Assembly: GCA_002387565.1 (NCBI GenBank)
Contig: DGJT01000043.1
Location: 1 to 22,956 of the forward strand
DNA: 22,956 bases
Origin: Akkermansiaceae bacterium UBA4589
Lineage (GTDB): Bacteria > Verrucomicrobiota > Verrucomicrobiia > Verrucomicrobiales > Akkermansiaceae
Direction of reading: 5' to 3'
Shown piece by piece: positions 15,350 through 22,956 of the stretch; within the stretch, counting starts at the first letter, position 1; every line of letters begins with the position of its first letter. A model generated the notes under the pieces. It worked only from the letters and a program-made list of their open reading frames with translations. It searched no databases and was not told the origin of the DNA. A program made the translations under genes and the position numbers.

Positions 15350-16825
15350 TTAATTTAATGCCTTTTTGAATCGATTTAGTAGCTCATCAATAGGCTCTAT
15401 TCCTACTGAAATACGAATCAAGTGTGAATTAATTCCACAATCTTCAGCCCATTCAAGCTCATTGTAATGAGCTAATAACATGTAAGGGCAAGCTAGTGTA
15501 TAAACAGTCCCTAAGCTAGGGCCTTTGCTGACCTCTAGTTTATTATAAAAATCAATAGCTTGTTTTTCGGTTTTAAAGACTACAGAGAACATTCCTCCGT
15601 AACCTCCAGACTCTGTTTTGTTTTGCTCGTACAGCTCAGAATCGGTTAAGCTAGGATGGTAAAGAGCCGCTACAGACTCTTCTTGATTGAGTAATTCTAA
15701 AATAGCTAATGTATTGGTATTAGAAGTATGAACTAGGGATTCGTAGTTACCACTATTTGAGAGCAATACACTTAAATCTCCAGCGTAAAGACGACTCCCA
15801 TGCTCACTATCATCATCTAAATTTTGCTTAAAGTGATTGTAGAATTTAGACTCAGGGTTGAGAATAACAGAGCCTGCAAGTACATCTGCTTGACCAGAAA
15901 ACCACTTAGTAAGGCTCGTCACAACAACATCAACCTTAGATAATACATCTAGATTAATAGATGAAGCTACTGTGTCATCAATAATCAGTGGTGTTTGACC
16001 TATACGACAAGAGCGACTCACAGCATCTAAATCAAAACTATGCAAGAGCGGATTAGAGGGAAGCTCCGCATAAACCGCATTAAAATCACCTGCTTCTATG
16101 CGTCTTAGCGCTTCGACAAAATCTTCTCCTGTGGCACGTGTGAGAAACACAACTCCATGATGACTAAACCTCTCCTGTATCTTAAGTAAATCAATGTAAG
16201 GAAATTCAATTTGCAGAGTTTTTTTATTACTTAACGTTTGGCTTGTTCTATGTGCTGCATACCAAGCAGACATACCTGTCTCGTAAATATAGACATCTTC
16301 TGCTTTACCTACCGAATAAGGCTTGGCAACACTTTTTTTAAGCTGTTGGATTTCATCTAAGTTGTCTGGCTTTACTTGCTTTTCAAGCACATCAAGAGCT
16401 AACCTACTACTAAGTATCTCTCCTGTATGCTGCCAATAAGCTTTAAATATAGGCTGATCTTCTTGATCTCCAATAAGCACCCAAATTTCACGATAAGGCT
16501 CTATTTGCACCGCCTCTTTTAGTTGGAGCTCCATCCAGCGGCGAGCACGAGACGCAATGCGCTTAGACGGTAGTAGTAAAATAATTTGATCCTTATTTAA
16601 TTGCAGTTCTTCTCTAACTTGCGTCATCAACCTCTGCACAATCGGATGAAAAAAGAAGCGCGGGTAACCACTCTGCATCTTTTGTACAACTTGAGGGCTT
16701 GATTCTTCATAACCAATCACACTCTCCCAAGTTGGAAAACATACTGAACACGCATGTACTGAGTCAGGAATACTAACTCCTAAGTCTTCTACACGGCATG
16801 CTGGATGAGTTAAGAAATTTCTCAT
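15350..16825 (-). CDS. PLP-dependent Cys/Met-metabolism enzyme, cystathionine gamma-synthase-like (fungal Str2-like)
   Basis: I place the start at ATG 16825 (491 residues); an in-frame TTG at 16834 would add three. Counting from the TTG, the fold-type I PLP landmarks are TGMSAW at 186-191, ELPSNPL at 257-263, PLIIDDT at 282-288 with the cofactor-binding Asp, and SLTKWFSGQADVLAGS at 307-322 with the Schiff-base Lys 310. An N-terminal block of about 175 residues precedes the PLP core, including HACSVCFPTWESVIGYEE and SGYPRFFFHP. That block and the C-terminal KGPSLGTVYTLACPYMLLAHY resemble, from memory, fungal Str2/Met7-type cystathionine gamma-synthase more than bacterial MetB. The expected reaction joins Cys to an activated homoserine to make cystathionine. 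No methionine genes are adjacent, so the substrate is not confirmed by context. Confidence 0.82.
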   Translation of the reverse strand: MRNFLTHPACRVEDLGVSIPDSVHACSVCFPTWESVIGYEESSPQVVQKMQSGYPRFFFHPIVQRLMTQVREELQLNKDQIILLLPSKRIASRARRWMELQLKEAVQIEPYREIWVLIGDQEDQPIFKAYWQHTGEILSSRLALDVLEKQVKPDNLDEIQQLKKSVAKPYSVGKAEDVYIYETGMSAWYAAHRTSQTLSNKKTLQIEFPYIDLLKIQERFSHHGVVFLTRATGEDFVEALRRIEAGDFNAVYAELPSNPLLHSFDLDAVSRSCRIGQTPLIIDDTVASSINLDVLSKVDVVVTSLTKWFSGQADVLAGSVILNPESKFYNHFKQNLDDDSEHGSRLYAGDLSVLLSNSGNYESLVHTSNTNTLAILELLNQEESVAALYHPSLTDSELYEQNKTESGGYGGMFSVVFKTEKQAIDFYNKLEVSKGPSLGTVYTLACPYMLLAHYNELEWAEDCGINSHLIRISVGIEPIDELLNRFKKALN

Positions 16826-16906
16826 AAGAGACAAATAAAATAGTGTTTTTAGTAAGCTTTGTCTATCTTAATTCAAGGCTTTATCTTATTTTTTCGTTAT
16901 TTAAGA

Positions 16907-18118
16907 TTACTTGTTATTCTCTTTGATTTTAGAGCCTTTTTTATATCCTAAAACAAAAATAACCCAACCAATTAAAATAGGAGCAATAAGTAAGAGCCAA
17001 AATTGGCTCCACGCCTCAATACCATATTGACCTACCGTTTTTTCATACCACCAACCACATAAGAAAAAACCTATCAGCATACTCAACCCTGTTGAAAGCT
17101 GAGTCAACAAAGCCTGTGACTGAGCTCTAATAGTTGGTAGCACTCTTTTTTCTATATAAATTTGCCCAACAACTATAAAGAAGCAAAAGCTCAATCCATG
17201 CAGCGCCACACCTACCCACATGAGAATTAAGTCCGGCTCTCCATTAACCAAAGCAAATAAAATATAACGCAAGAGCACACAAGTCACCCCCATAAAAATC
17301 AACCACCAATCCCGAATCATCTTAAGCCATTTAGTAAAGCTTAATAGAATAACTACCTCCAGTACTTGAGCTAAGGTCATTTTAGCGGCCACATTACTTA
17401 AACCCATTTGAGTAAGTTGCAACGGCACATAACTAAAAAATGCAGCCAATGATATCGAGCAACAAAATAAAGCAATCAAATAGCCATTAACATTAGGATT
17501 AGCTAACTGCGCCCATCCCTTACCACCTAAACGGTCGAGCAAAGATAGGTGCGAACTACTGCTCTTCTCATCTAACGGTAATCTAAAAGCCATTATACTA
17601 GCTAATAAATAAAAAAGTGCACACAATAAAAAAGCTTTAGCGTCATCATCGATTTTAAAGACAAAACTCATCAAACAACCAATGATAATCCAAGCAATAG
17701 TACCCCAAACAAACATACCTCCAATTTTAGACTTGTCTACCTTGAGTGTCTTAAGAGCTAAAAAACCAACTAGAGACAAAATTGGTGCTGAGAAGAAGCT
17801 ACTTAAGAAAAAAGAAACGGCTAACCATTGCACAGCCCATTCCTTCTTAAGGATAAAATAATTCAGTATGACAAATAAGCAAGTTAGCAACGAAAGCCCT
17901 GAAATAACAGATCGTGCAGAAAACTTATGATCTACCAACACCCCAGCTAAAATAGGCGAAATACCCGTAGCCAAAGCAACCAAAGAAAAGAATATCCAAA
18001 CATAATCCTCATACCCATAATTCTTTAATAATGGTGAGAGTATCAGCAACCAGCAACACAAGCCCCCTATGCTTAAAAAATACATAGCACAGAGACTAAA
18101 TTTATCAGCTTTTTGCAT
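16907..18118 (-). CDS. MFS transporter, nucleoside:H+ symporter-like
   Basis: The product is 403 residues with about 12 hydrophobic segments in two halves, joined by a polar loop near residues 185-205, and a Lys-rich cytoplasmic C-terminus. The segment GGMFVWGTIAWIIIG (about 133-147) and the overall plan resemble the NupG/XapB nucleoside-proton symporter branch of the major facilitator superfamily. The substrate could equally be another small polar solute. It lies between the SGNH hydrolase gene (74 bp upstream) and the PLP-enzyme gene (72 bp downstream) on the same strand. It has the only plausible Shine-Dalgarno site I found: AGAGG seven bases before the ATG. Confidence 0.82.
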   Translation of the reverse strand: MQKADKFSLCAMYFLSIGGLCCWLLILSPLLKNYGYEDYVWIFFSLVALATGISPILAGVLVDHKFSARSVISGLSLLTCLFVILNYFILKKEWAVQWLAVSFFLSSFFSAPILSLVGFLALKTLKVDKSKIGGMFVWGTIAWIIIGCLMSFVFKIDDDAKAFLLCALFYLLASIMAFRLPLDEKSSSSHLSLLDRLGGKGWAQLANPNVNGYLIALFCCSISLAAFFSYVPLQLTQMGLSNVAAKMTLAQVLEVVILLSFTKWLKMIRDWWLIFMGVTCVLLRYILFALVNGEPDLILMWVGVALHGLSFCFFIVVGQIYIEKRVLPTIRAQSQALLTQLSTGLSMLIGFFLCGWWYEKTVGQYGIEAWSQFWLLLIAPILIGWVIFVLGYKKGSKIKENNK

Positions 18119-18192
18119 ATATAAACCTCTAAAACCTCTACTAGGAGACTTGGACTAATAGCTTCATAAAGTTTATATATAAATTAAAAAAT

Positions 18193-18939
18193 TTATTTAG
18201 ATTTTACAGCCAATTGTTCTAGAATCGTTTTTACAACCTGCTTTGCTAAATATGCTGAGCCTTCAGAAGTAAAATGCACATCTCCATTTAGCTTCTGGAT
18301 AGTTGGTAAAGATTGATTTGCATAGGTATGTAAATCATTAATTGCTACCCCCTCTTTTAGCATGATAGCTTCTGCAATCAAATTATACTTAACTTCATCT
18401 CCCACTTTTCTGCCTATCTCATTTTCAGGAACTGGAGTTGTTGCACACCAAATAAGTTTAGCCCCAGTTTTTTGCAAACGCTCTACTATAGATTCTAAAT
18501 TTTTTTTATAATCTTCAGGAGTTGTTGTTAAAGTACCATGAACCTTGTCTCTTTTTCCTTGTGTTGTTGCTTCGGGATTTCTGTAACAAATATCCCATAA
18601 TCCCCAATTAAAATGGATAACATCAAATTCTTTGTTACCCAACTTACCCAGCCATTTTTCAATATTGGCTAAGCCAAATTCAGTATGACGTCCATTTGTA
18701 GAAATACGGTAAACATCAGCTTTATCTTTTAATTCTTTGCGGACACTTAATGTATAGCCAATGGAAATGGAGTCGCCAATGAGTAACACATTAGGCAGCT
18801 CTGGATTATCTTGCGGGTTAGCAAAAGCAGATTGAAATTCTTTACCTGTGTACAGCTCCTCCTCACTAGCTAAATCTGCCAAAATGAAAGTTGTTGTAAA
18901 AAATACAAAACTTAGAAAAAAACTTTTAAACTTTAACAT
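18193..18939 (-). CDS. Secreted SGNH/GDSL-family hydrolase
   Basis: The product is 248 residues. Residues 1-20 are a signal peptide (basic start, then FFLSFVFFTTTFILA), so it acts outside the cytoplasmic membrane. SGNH blocks are visible: block I LLIGDSIS with nucleophile Ser 57; the block II Gly region around TNGRHTEFG; block III as NWGLWD with Asn 111; and block V DVHF with Asp 220 and His 222. The catalytic triad is therefore intact. Such enzymes de-esterify carbohydrates or lipids; the particular ester is unknown. It starts only 6 bp after the lipoprotein gene stop codon, so the two should be translated from one message. It was probably recruited for cell-envelope or polysaccharide work. 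Confidence 0.85.
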   Translation of the reverse strand: MLKFKSFFLSFVFFTTTFILADLASEEELYTGKEFQSAFANPQDNPELPNVLLIGDSISIGYTLSVRKELKDKADVYRISTNGRHTEFGLANIEKWLGKLGNKEFDVIHFNWGLWDICYRNPEATTQGKRDKVHGTLTTTPEDYKKNLESIVERLQKTGAKLIWCATTPVPENEIGRKVGDEVKYNLIAEAIMLKEGVAINDLHTYANQSLPTIQKLNGDVHFTSEGSAYLAKQVVKTILEQLAVKSK

Positions 18940-18945
18940 ATAAAT

Positions 18946-19437
18946 TTAAAAAGTATTAGTTTTAGAAATAAGAGTCGTTCCATCCATTGGCTCAATGATT
19001 TTTACTCTCTCACCTGGGGAGAATTGCTGATCACGACCTTGAATCACAATAAAGGTGTAGCCATCATCATCTCTAACTGTTAGTTCAAGAGCCAACATTC
19101 TAGTAGTTGCTGAACCAACCTTATTACCAATAGCTCCACCAACTGCAGCACCTGCGGCACCACCAAGAACCTCTTCTGTATCTCCACCACCTAGGCCTAC
19201 AGCAGCACCAATAACGCCACCTACAATAGCACCTGCGGCAGTGCCTATAGTTGAATTACTTTCCTTACTTGGGCGGTCAACTTCGACTTCACGGATTTGA
19301 ATCACACGACCCATTCTAAACTCTTGGGCAACACCTAGCTGACCTTCATTGTAAGTCGTTGGGTTCTTTTGGAAAGTACTGCAAGAACTCACAGCAAGTG
19401 AGAGACCTAAAACTGATGTTAATAAAATATTTTTCAT
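18946..19437 (-). CDS. Glycine-zipper outer-membrane lipoprotein (SlyB/17-kDa antigen-like)
   Basis: The product is 163 residues. A lipoprotein signal ends in AVSSC, with lipidated Cys at 19. Residues about 65-109 hold a double glycine zipper (GTAAGAIVGGVIGAAVG and GGAAGAAVGGAIGNKVG) flanking an acidic GGGDTEE turn, as in SlyB, Pcp and rickettsial 17-kDa antigen. Residues about 112-150 form a beta domain (LELTVRDDDGYTFIVIQG and FSPGERVKIIEP) typical of these proteins. Its likely place is the outer membrane, with a structural role. It is cotranscribed with the SGNH hydrolase gene. The start is ATG without a Shine-Dalgarno site. Confidence 0.9.
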   Translation of the reverse strand: MKNILLTSVLGLSLAVSSCSTFQKNPTTYNEGQLGVAQEFRMGRVIQIREVEVDRPSKESNSTIGTAAGAIVGGVIGAAVGLGGGDTEEVLGGAAGAAVGGAIGNKVGSATTRMLALELTVRDDDGYTFIVIQGRDQQFSPGERVKIIEPMDGTTLISKTNTF

Positions 19438-19550
19438 AATAATGATTTAATAATAAATAGCTACTTTAGTAAACTTAATAATTCAAGCGACAAGCAAAAA
19501 GCTTACTGTCTAACTTGATAACCAATAACTATAAACTCAAAAGAACACTT

Positions 19551-21248
19551 TTAAAGGTCGCAGTCGGTAACAGCTCCCTCCGACGCTGATGATACTAATT
19601 TAGCATATTTAGCTAATACACCACGACGATAGCGTGGCTCTGGCTGTACCCATGCTGCTTTACGCTGTGCTAACTCCTCATCTGATAAATCTACTGATAG
19701 TTCATTAGTTACAGCATCAATGGTGATTTGATCTCCATCCTTGAGTAAGCCAATAGGCCCACCTACAAAAGCTTCTGGAGTGATATGCCCCACAACAAAA
19801 CCATGGCTACCACCAGAAAAACGTCCGTCAGTAATCAAAGCGACATTATCACCTAAACCTAAGCCCATCACTGCGGCTGTCGGCCCTAACATCTCACGCA
19901 TACCTGGACCTCCTTTAGGTCCTTCCATACGAATCACGATAACTTCACCAGGTTGGATAGTTTTATCTAAGATAGCTTTCATGCCGTCTTCTTCGCTGTC
20001 AAAAACACGTGCTGAACCTTTGAACTCTGAACCTTCTTTTCCTGTGATTTTAGCAACTGAACCTTCTGGGGCTAAGTTGCCTTTGAGGATTCGTAAGTGT
20101 GAATCAGCTTTAATAGGGTTATCTAATGATCGAATAATTTGCTGATCTTCTGGGTATTCAATCGGTGAATTAGCTAAGTTTTCTGCTAATGTTTGACCTG
20201 TTACTGTCATGCAGTCTCCGTGAAGCAAACCGGCTTTAAGAAGCATTTTCATCAATGGAACTGTTCCACCAATACGTACCAAATCAGCCATCACATACTT
20301 ACCACTTGGTTTTAAGTCAGCAAGCATAGGCACTCTCTTGCCAATTTCTGTAAAATCATCAATGGTAAAAGGAACATCAGCGGCACGCGCCATACCAATG
20401 AGGTGTAATACCGCATTGGTTGAACCACCTAAGGCAATCACAACTGTGAGCGCATTTTCAAAAGCTTTGCGTGTAAGAATATCCAAAGGCTTAATCCCTT
20501 TTTCAATGAGGTTTAAAACAGCCACACCTGCATCAAAACAATCCTTAGTCTTATCATCACTAATCGCTGCTTGAGCTGAGCTATTAGGCAAACTCATACC
20601 AAGAGCCTCAATAGCACTTGCCATAGTATTAGCTGTATACATACCGCCACATGAACCTGGTCCAGGAATAGCACAAGACTCAACAGTGGCTAGCTCATCA
20701 TCACTAAATTCACCGCTAGCATGCTTACCTACTGCCTCAAAAACAGAAACAATATCTAAATCTTGCTCTTTGCCTTTGAGCGTTGCACAACCTGGCAAAA
20801 TAGTACCACCATACACAAAAACTGATGGGCGGTTCATGCGTGCCATAGCCATAACACAAGCTGGCATATTTTTATCACAACCACCAATGGCGACAAAGCC
20901 ATCCATGCCTTCGCAACCAACGACAGTTTCAATCGAGTCAGCAATCACCTCGCGAGATACTAGCGAGTATTTCATCCCCTCTGTGCCCATAGAGATACCA
21001 TCAGAAATAGTAATCGTGTTGAAAATGAGTGACTTACCTTGAGCGGCCTCCACGCCTTTGGCGCTTTCCTTGGCTAACTCATCAATATGATAGTTACAAG
21101 GAGTCACCTGACTCCAAGTCGAAGCTACGCCAATAAGAGGCTTCTTAAAATCTTCTTTTTCAAAGCCTACAGCATAGAGCATGGCACGACTAGGTGCTCT
21201 ATCGGCACCATCAAAAACCTGTGATGAAAATGGACGTTTATCAGACAT
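19551..21248 (-). CDS. ilvD: Dihydroxy-acid dehydratase
   Basis: The product is 565 residues, a normal length. It dehydrates 2,3-dihydroxy-isovalerate and -methylvalerate to the 2-oxo acids in valine, isoleucine and leucine synthesis. Motifs: VASTWSQVTPCN with Cys 51, IGGCDKNMPAC with Cys 124 and GPGSCGGMYTANTMA with Cys 200, the three cysteines expected to hold the iron-sulfur cluster; the C-terminal LITDGRFSGGSHGFVVGHI carries the catalytic Ser. No other ilv/leu gene is adjacent, so the pathway is scattered. A 7-bp tandem repeat fills the region just before its ATG. The following gene on this strand is the lipoprotein, 113 bp away, so a separate promoter there is likely. Confidence 0.97.
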   Translation of the reverse strand: MSDKRPFSSQVFDGADRAPSRAMLYAVGFEKEDFKKPLIGVASTWSQVTPCNYHIDELAKESAKGVEAAQGKSLIFNTITISDGISMGTEGMKYSLVSREVIADSIETVVGCEGMDGFVAIGGCDKNMPACVMAMARMNRPSVFVYGGTILPGCATLKGKEQDLDIVSVFEAVGKHASGEFSDDELATVESCAIPGPGSCGGMYTANTMASAIEALGMSLPNSSAQAAISDDKTKDCFDAGVAVLNLIEKGIKPLDILTRKAFENALTVVIALGGSTNAVLHLIGMARAADVPFTIDDFTEIGKRVPMLADLKPSGKYVMADLVRIGGTVPLMKMLLKAGLLHGDCMTVTGQTLAENLANSPIEYPEDQQIIRSLDNPIKADSHLRILKGNLAPEGSVAKITGKEGSEFKGSARVFDSEEDGMKAILDKTIQPGEVIVIRMEGPKGGPGMREMLGPTAAVMGLGLGDNVALITDGRFSGGSHGFVVGHITPEAFVGGPIGLLKDGDQITIDAVTNELSVDLSDEELAQRKAAWVQPEPRYRRGVLAKYAKLVSSASEGAVTDCDL

Positions 21249-21262
21249 GGAAAGAGTTAATA

Positions 21263-21294
21263 GTGAAAAGTGAAAAATGAAAAGTGAAAAGTGA
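21263..21294. repeat. Tandem 7-bp repeat (GTGAAAA) upstream of ilvD
   Basis: There are four and a half copies of GTGAAAA: 21263-21269, 21270-21276, 21277-21283 (the last with an initial A) and 21284-21290, then GTGA. They lie 15-46 bp before the ilvD ATG, in its untranslated leader or promoter. A degenerate relative (AGTGAAGAGTTAAAAGTGAA) occurs at 22661-22680. Confidence 0.85.
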
Positions 21295-21310
21295 CCCCAG
21301 AGCTAAATTC

Positions 21311-21856
21311 TCAAGTAGGCTTAATCCCCAACTCTGCAAACAACCACAATGCAAAGGCTAACTTAACTAGAGCTAAGATAACAACTACACCTACAATCAT
21401 TTTATAAAAGCGCTCAGATCTAAATAGAGGCGCGTCAGGTATAGAAAAAATACTCTTCTGATGATACAAAGGCAATAATTGCGCACAGAGCCTAGCTCCA
21501 CTAAACTTACCACGCAAAAAACAGACCCACACTAATAACAAACCACACACTATGACATACACAGCAATACCAGCTAATTGAATATAAGGCGAATCTGACC
21601 AATAACACAATACAGGCTGACGAGGAGCGCTAGAGCTTAGTTGGAGCAACCACATCATAACCCCTGCTACTAAAACAATCACACTGATAATAGTGAATAC
21701 GGTTTTAACTTCAGCGTTATTCAGACATTGTTTATCATCTGACACATCAGATCCTTGAACAAGGAGCTCCTTAATTCTAAACCAGACCTCCCAAATTAAT
21801 GCCAAAAAGAGTAGTGGTAAAATCAACCAAAAGTAATGAAATATAAAGGCATTCAT
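21311..21856 (-). CDS. Hypothetical four-helix membrane protein, 181 residues
   Basis: I do not recognise the family. There are four clear transmembrane segments: about residues 7-26, 52-71, 92-113 and 150-173. The loop between helices 1 and 2 (about 30-50) contains an acidic VSDDKQCLNNAE stretch. The loop between 3 and 4 (about 114-149) is basic. The C-terminus is short (ELGIKPT). It follows the AsmA-like gene by 38 bp on the same strand and precedes ilvD, 62 bp away. No catalytic motif is visible. The start at 21856 is ATG with no Shine-Dalgarno site. Confidence 0.7.
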   Translation of the reverse strand: MNAFIFHYFWLILPLLFLALIWEVWFRIKELLVQGSDVSDDKQCLNNAEVKTVFTIISVIVLVAGVMMWLLQLSSSAPRQPVLCYWSDSPYIQLAGIAVYVIVCGLLLVWVCFLRGKFSGARLCAQLLPLYHQKSIFSIPDAPLFRSERFYKMIVGVVVILALVKLAFALWLFAELGIKPT

Positions 21857-21894
21857 GATAATTTGAAAAGGCTGTAGAAACTACAGCAAGAAGC

Positions 21895-22629
21895 CTATTT
21901 ACCAAACAGACCTTTAATTGTATTGAGCGTACCCTCTCCCGTTGATTTAAGGACATCAGTAAGACCATTATCGGTAATCGCAGTCAATGAAACTTTGGTC
22001 ACTTCTTTGAGCACAGCTGTCATCACTTGGGAAATAATAGCTGTAGCAGAAGTCTTACCATCCTTACCTAAATCAGTCAGTGTGATGGTTGACATAGGGA
22101 CAGCTAAATCAGTACCAGCAACACGCACAGTAACTTTTGCTCCCTCAATCACTAATTTTTTAATTTCTAAGTTAGGTGCTGGCTTTTCGCTAGCATCAGA
22201 AGCCTCATCGGACTTACTAGATTTTTTAGCAGGAACATAAGACTGAATATTGGCTAGCAATTGCTTAACATTACTATTAGTCAGCGTCTTTTCATAAACA
22301 AACTCAGGAGCATTAATATAAATACTCTCAATAATGATATTGTCACTCGTCACGCTCTTAGTATCCACCTTGATATCTACTGTGCCTACAGACATGACCT
22401 TGTCCGCGCTAAAACCTGCTGGACTACCTAGGAATAAGTTACTAATAGCTCCAGATCCAGAAAACGGCGATAGCATCACATTGCCCACAGTCACCTCGGT
22501 CTGAGTCACCTTAGGCCCAAAAGTCTCAATCCCCTTCTTAATCCCCTTGCCAAGCAACATCTCACCAAAGAGATACAACCCAACCACAACAACTACAACA
22601 ACAGCTAAAATAACTCCTAATTTTTTCAT
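21895..22629 (-). CDS. Hypothetical membrane-anchored protein, AsmA/DUF748-like
   Basis: I choose the ATG at 22629 (244 residues); an in-frame TTG at 22638 would add three. Residues 1-23 form a valine-rich membrane anchor (MKKLGVILAVVVVVVVGLYL). The rest is repetitive beta-sheet-like sequence with phrases such as VTVGNVMLSPFSGSGAISNL, VGTVDIKVDTKSV and NLEIKKLVIEGAKVTV, which recall the short beta-helical repeats of AsmA/DUF748 envelope proteins. A Ser/Lys/Asp-rich linker sits at about 135-155. AsmA-like proteins are linked to lipid movement between membranes, but this is much smaller than typical AsmA or TamB, so the assignment is tentative. Confidence 0.7.
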   Translation of the reverse strand: MKKLGVILAVVVVVVVGLYLFGEMLLGKGIKKGIETFGPKVTQTEVTVGNVMLSPFSGSGAISNLFLGSPAGFSADKVMSVGTVDIKVDTKSVTSDNIIIESIYINAPEFVYEKTLTNSNVKQLLANIQSYVPAKKSSKSDEASDASEKPAPNLEIKKLVIEGAKVTVRVAGTDLAVPMSTITLTDLGKDGKTSATAIISQVMTAVLKEVTKVSLTAITDNGLTDVLKSTGEGTLNTIKGLFGK

Positions 22630-22704
22630 AATAACCAAGAATACATGAACCCTACTAAATAGTGAAGAGTTAAAAGTGAATGAAGCTAAGATGACTTGGA
22701 CTTA

Positions 22705-22956
22705 CTAAGACGTCGAGCCAACTGCCTTGTTCGACTGTCCATAATCTCCGCTTAGAATACCTTCTAAGCTTAAATCTTCATCTAAAGCCTCCCAGTGCAA
22801 ACCTAATGGAGAAATACCAATATTCATTAAATCCTCTTCACTAGCGTCTTCTAACCTCTTATTACCTTTAATAGGAAATTTAATCTCTACACCACTTAAC
22901 AAAGTGATAACAACGAAACCATTTTTGTAAAATGCCTTACTGAGCGTATTATTCAA
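22705..22956 (-). CDS. DUF2442 domain protein (partial at right edge)
   Basis: Up to 83 residues are visible. The reading frame is open to the window edge, where the first codon is TTG, so the true start probably lies outside. The segment NGFVVITLLSGVEIKFPI, then RLEDASEEDLMNIGISPLGLHWEALDEDLSLEGILSG, fits DUF2442, a small domain often found beside toxin-antitoxin-like DUF4160 proteins. The C-terminal tail (DYGQSNKAVGSTS) is polar. Any partner gene would be to the right of the window. Function is unknown. Confidence 0.75.
   Translation of the reverse strand: MNNTLSKAFYKNGFVVITLLSGVEIKFPIKGNKRLEDASEEDLMNIGISPLGLHWEALDEDLSLEGILSGDYGQSNKAVGSTS

Noticed and set aside
19741..20145. 134-residue plus-strand ORF inside ilvD
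   Set aside because: It is antisense to a strongly supported gene and its Pro/Ser-rich translation resembles no protein; it is a shadow of ilvD codon bias.
20686..21042. 118-residue plus-strand ORF opposite the N-terminal half of ilvD
   Set aside because: It mirrors ilvD codons and has no recognisable domain or leader.
21923..22240. 105-residue plus-strand ORF opposite the AsmA-like gene
   Set aside because: It is antisense with low-complexity composition; the minus-strand frame has a membrane anchor and continuous beta-repeat character.
1..22956. CRISPR arrays, tRNA or rRNA genes, insertion sequences, integrases
   Set aside because: I looked in all gaps and found no regularly spaced repeats, no cloverleaf-like sequence and no transposase or integrase frame; the longest gap is 195 bp.

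Overview
The window is an AT-rich (roughly 60% A+T by eye), gene-dense bacterial chromosome segment. Nearly every gene is on the minus strand; one gene, a TrmA/RumA-type methyltransferase, is on the plus strand. The best taxonomic guess is the PVC group, most likely a low-GC member of Verrucomicrobiota. The main clue is a 1394-residue pseudopilin-like protein resembling 'Verru_Chthon cassette protein A'. Other clues are the RhaEW-type aldolase/dehydrogenase fusion, the 'nucleoside:H+ symporter'-type MFS carrier, and the near absence of Shine-Dalgarno sequences before start codons. This is inference; no rRNA or other decisive marker is present.

Layout, in minus-strand transcription order from the right edge. 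(a) 22.96-21.3 kb holds a DUF2442 protein cut by the window edge, a small AsmA-like membrane-anchored protein and a four-helix membrane protein. (b) 21.25-18.2 kb holds ilvD (branched-chain amino acid synthesis), a glycine-zipper lipoprotein and a secreted SGNH hydrolase 6 bp behind it. (c) 18.1-15.35 kb holds an MFS carrier and a PLP enzyme whose sequence resembles fungal Str2-type cystathionine gamma-synthase. (d) 15.2-10.1 kb holds the pseudopilin-like giant and a 305-residue exported protein of unknown function, 29 bp apart. Both have an AT-rich middle between GC-richer ends. (e) 10.07-8.83 kb is the plus-strand 5-methyluridine methyltransferase. (f) 8.75-5.8 kb holds prs, purT and rplY: PRPP synthesis, formate-dependent purine synthesis and ribosomal protein L25. 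rplY has its own leader. (g) 5.6-0 kb is a sugar-catabolism cluster: a RhaEW-like class II aldolase/short-chain dehydrogenase fusion, a monomeric NADP isocitrate dehydrogenase, DhaK, then a UUCG-loop terminator, then DhaL cut by the left edge.

How the genes may work together. The aldolase half of the fusion should split a (phospho)ketose into a C3 ketone plus an aldehyde, and the dehydrogenase half should oxidise the aldehyde. DhaK/DhaL would phosphorylate dihydroxyacetone if the ketose is cleaved without a phosphate. Isocitrate dehydrogenase within the same run of genes adds NADPH production and a link to the TCA cycle. prs and purT are functionally coherent because PRPP feeds purine synthesis. 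The points most worth follow-up are the mosaic pseudopilin/exported-protein pair, the aldolase-icd-dhaK run, the structured spacer between rplY and the aldolase gene, and the L25 leader, which carries an anti-Shine-Dalgarno-like sequence in a region where genes almost never use Shine-Dalgarno sites.
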